Assembly (NCBI GenBank): GCA_964397015.1
Contig: CAYNHL010000100.1
Location: forward strand, 1-13,692
Length of the DNA stretch: 13,692 nucleotides
Origin: MADRE2 sp964397015
GTDB lineage: Bacteria; Desulfobacterota; Desulfobacteria; Desulfobacterales; Desulfobacteraceae
Direction of reading: 5' to 3'
The first letter of the stretch is position 1. Every line of letters starts with the position of its first letter. The notes under the pieces were generated by a model. It did no database searches. It was given only the letters and a program-made list of their open reading frames with translations, and was not told the DNA's origin. Of this stretch, positions 13,140-13,692 are shown piece after piece. The position numbers and the translations under genes were made by a program.

Positions 13140-13692
13140 ACATACGATTAGAAACAAAGGGCGATTACACCCAAGTTGAAGAGCTTACAAGAGAAGCTTT
13201 TTGGAATTTATATGTTCCCGGGTGTAATGAACACTATTTATGCCACATACTACGGGAACATAATGATTTTATCAGTGAGCTTGATTATGTAGTAGAACTA
13301 GATGGAAAAATAGTTGCTTCCATTATGTATACACACTCGTATTTAATTAATAATGATGATGATGAAGAAAAAATCCCTGCTGTATCTTTTGGACCTCTAT
13401 GTGTTCACCCCAATTATCAAAGGAAAGGTATTGGCACAGCATTAATCGAAAAGACAAAAGCATTAGTAGCAAATATGGGAGTGCCGGCAATTATTATTTA
13501 CGGAGATCCACACAATTACTGTAAACATGGTTTTAAGAATGGAATTGATTACCAAGTAAGTAATATGGATGGTGAATATCCGTTAGGATTACTTGTTTTT
13601 GAACTTCAGCCGGGATTCTTTGGAGATAAGAAATGGAAAATTAAGCAAAGTGATGCGTTTGATTTAGATCAAGACAAGGCAAAAGAATTTGA
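13136..13692 (+). CDS. GNAT-family N-acetyltransferase (3' end beyond the window)
   Basis: 185 codons are visible with no stop. The acetyl-CoA-binding motif A is F-G-P-L-C-V-H-P-N-Y-Q-R-K-G-I-G-T-A-L-I (85-104), with Q-R-K-G-I-G as the phosphate loop (95-100). Downstream, I-I-Y-G-D-P-H-N-Y-C-K-H-G-F-K (120-134) matches a subfamily common in Firmicutes and other anaerobes, usually about 190-220 residues long. The substrate is unknown. Ribosome site AGGAG lies at 13121-13125, and the ATG overlaps the HigA stop by four bases, suggesting coupling. The gene is markedly AT-rich (two 60-base lines counted by hand give 17 and 18 G+C) and uses A/T-ending codons unlike the genes to its left, which suggests horizontal acquisition. 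Confidence 0.9.
   Translation, partial: MNIRLETKGDYTQVEELTREAFWNLYVPGCNEHYLCHILREHNDFISELDYVVELDGKIVASIMYTHSYLINNDDDEEKIPAVSFGPLCVHPNYQRKGIGTALIEKTKALVANMGVPAIIIYGDPHNYCKHGFKNGIDYQVSNMDGEYPLGLLVFELQPGFFGDKKWKIKQSDAFDLDQDKAKEF

Overview
The window looks like a chromosomal piece of a Gram-negative anaerobe, most likely a sulfate-reducing Desulfobacterota (Desulfobacteraceae-like). This is inferred from the style of the proteins: a Cache/HAMP/PAS hybrid kinase, an NfeD-flotillin operon, a B12-dependent acyl-CoA mutase locus with a divergent TetR regulator, and an OFA-type MFS carrier. No rRNA, tRNA, CRISPR array, insertion sequence or replication origin was recognised.

Layout. (1) 1-4458, minus strand: a possible gene start cut by the left edge, then a two-gene operon of a type-1 periplasmic binding protein followed 2 bases later by a 1051-residue hybrid histidine kinase. 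(2) 4459-4670: a divergent intergenic region with a promoter in each direction. (3) 4671-8154, plus strand: a tight four-gene operon of long NfeD (ClpP-class membrane protease), short NfeD, flotillin-like FloA and an uncharacterised membrane-anchored protein, closed by a terminator. (4) 8194-9444, minus: a convergent MFS transporter with a TTG start. (5) 9445-9752: no convincing gene; it holds a minus-strand terminator and a 9-bp tandem repeat. (6) 9753-11808, minus: a B12-binding mutase subunit that looks intact, followed by a large mutase subunit and a MeaB-type GTPase that are both badly broken by internal deletions; one deletion fuses the two in frame. (7) 11809-12750: a TetR-family repressor transcribed divergently, with palindromic operator candidates in the gap. 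(8) 12751-13692, plus: a 5'-truncated higB, a higA-like gene with an unusual C-terminus, and a GNAT acetyltransferase that runs off the right edge. The GNAT gene is visibly AT-rich compared with the rest (hand counts of single 60-base lines give about 28-30% GC there against about 53% in the nfeD gene).

How they work together. The binding protein and kinase probably form a ligand-sensing unit, since no ABC permease or ATPase is present. The NfeD/FloA operon matches the known pairing of NfeD proteins with flotillins in membrane microdomain organisation and envelope stress. The mutase locus was once a heteromeric B12 acyl-CoA mutase (large subunit, small subunit, MeaB chaperone) under TetR control. 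It is now a decayed locus in which regulator, operator and small subunit survive but the catalytic subunit cannot work. Several junctions cluster between about 9840 and 12765, and together with the AT-rich segment to the right this makes the right third of the window a genome-plasticity zone.
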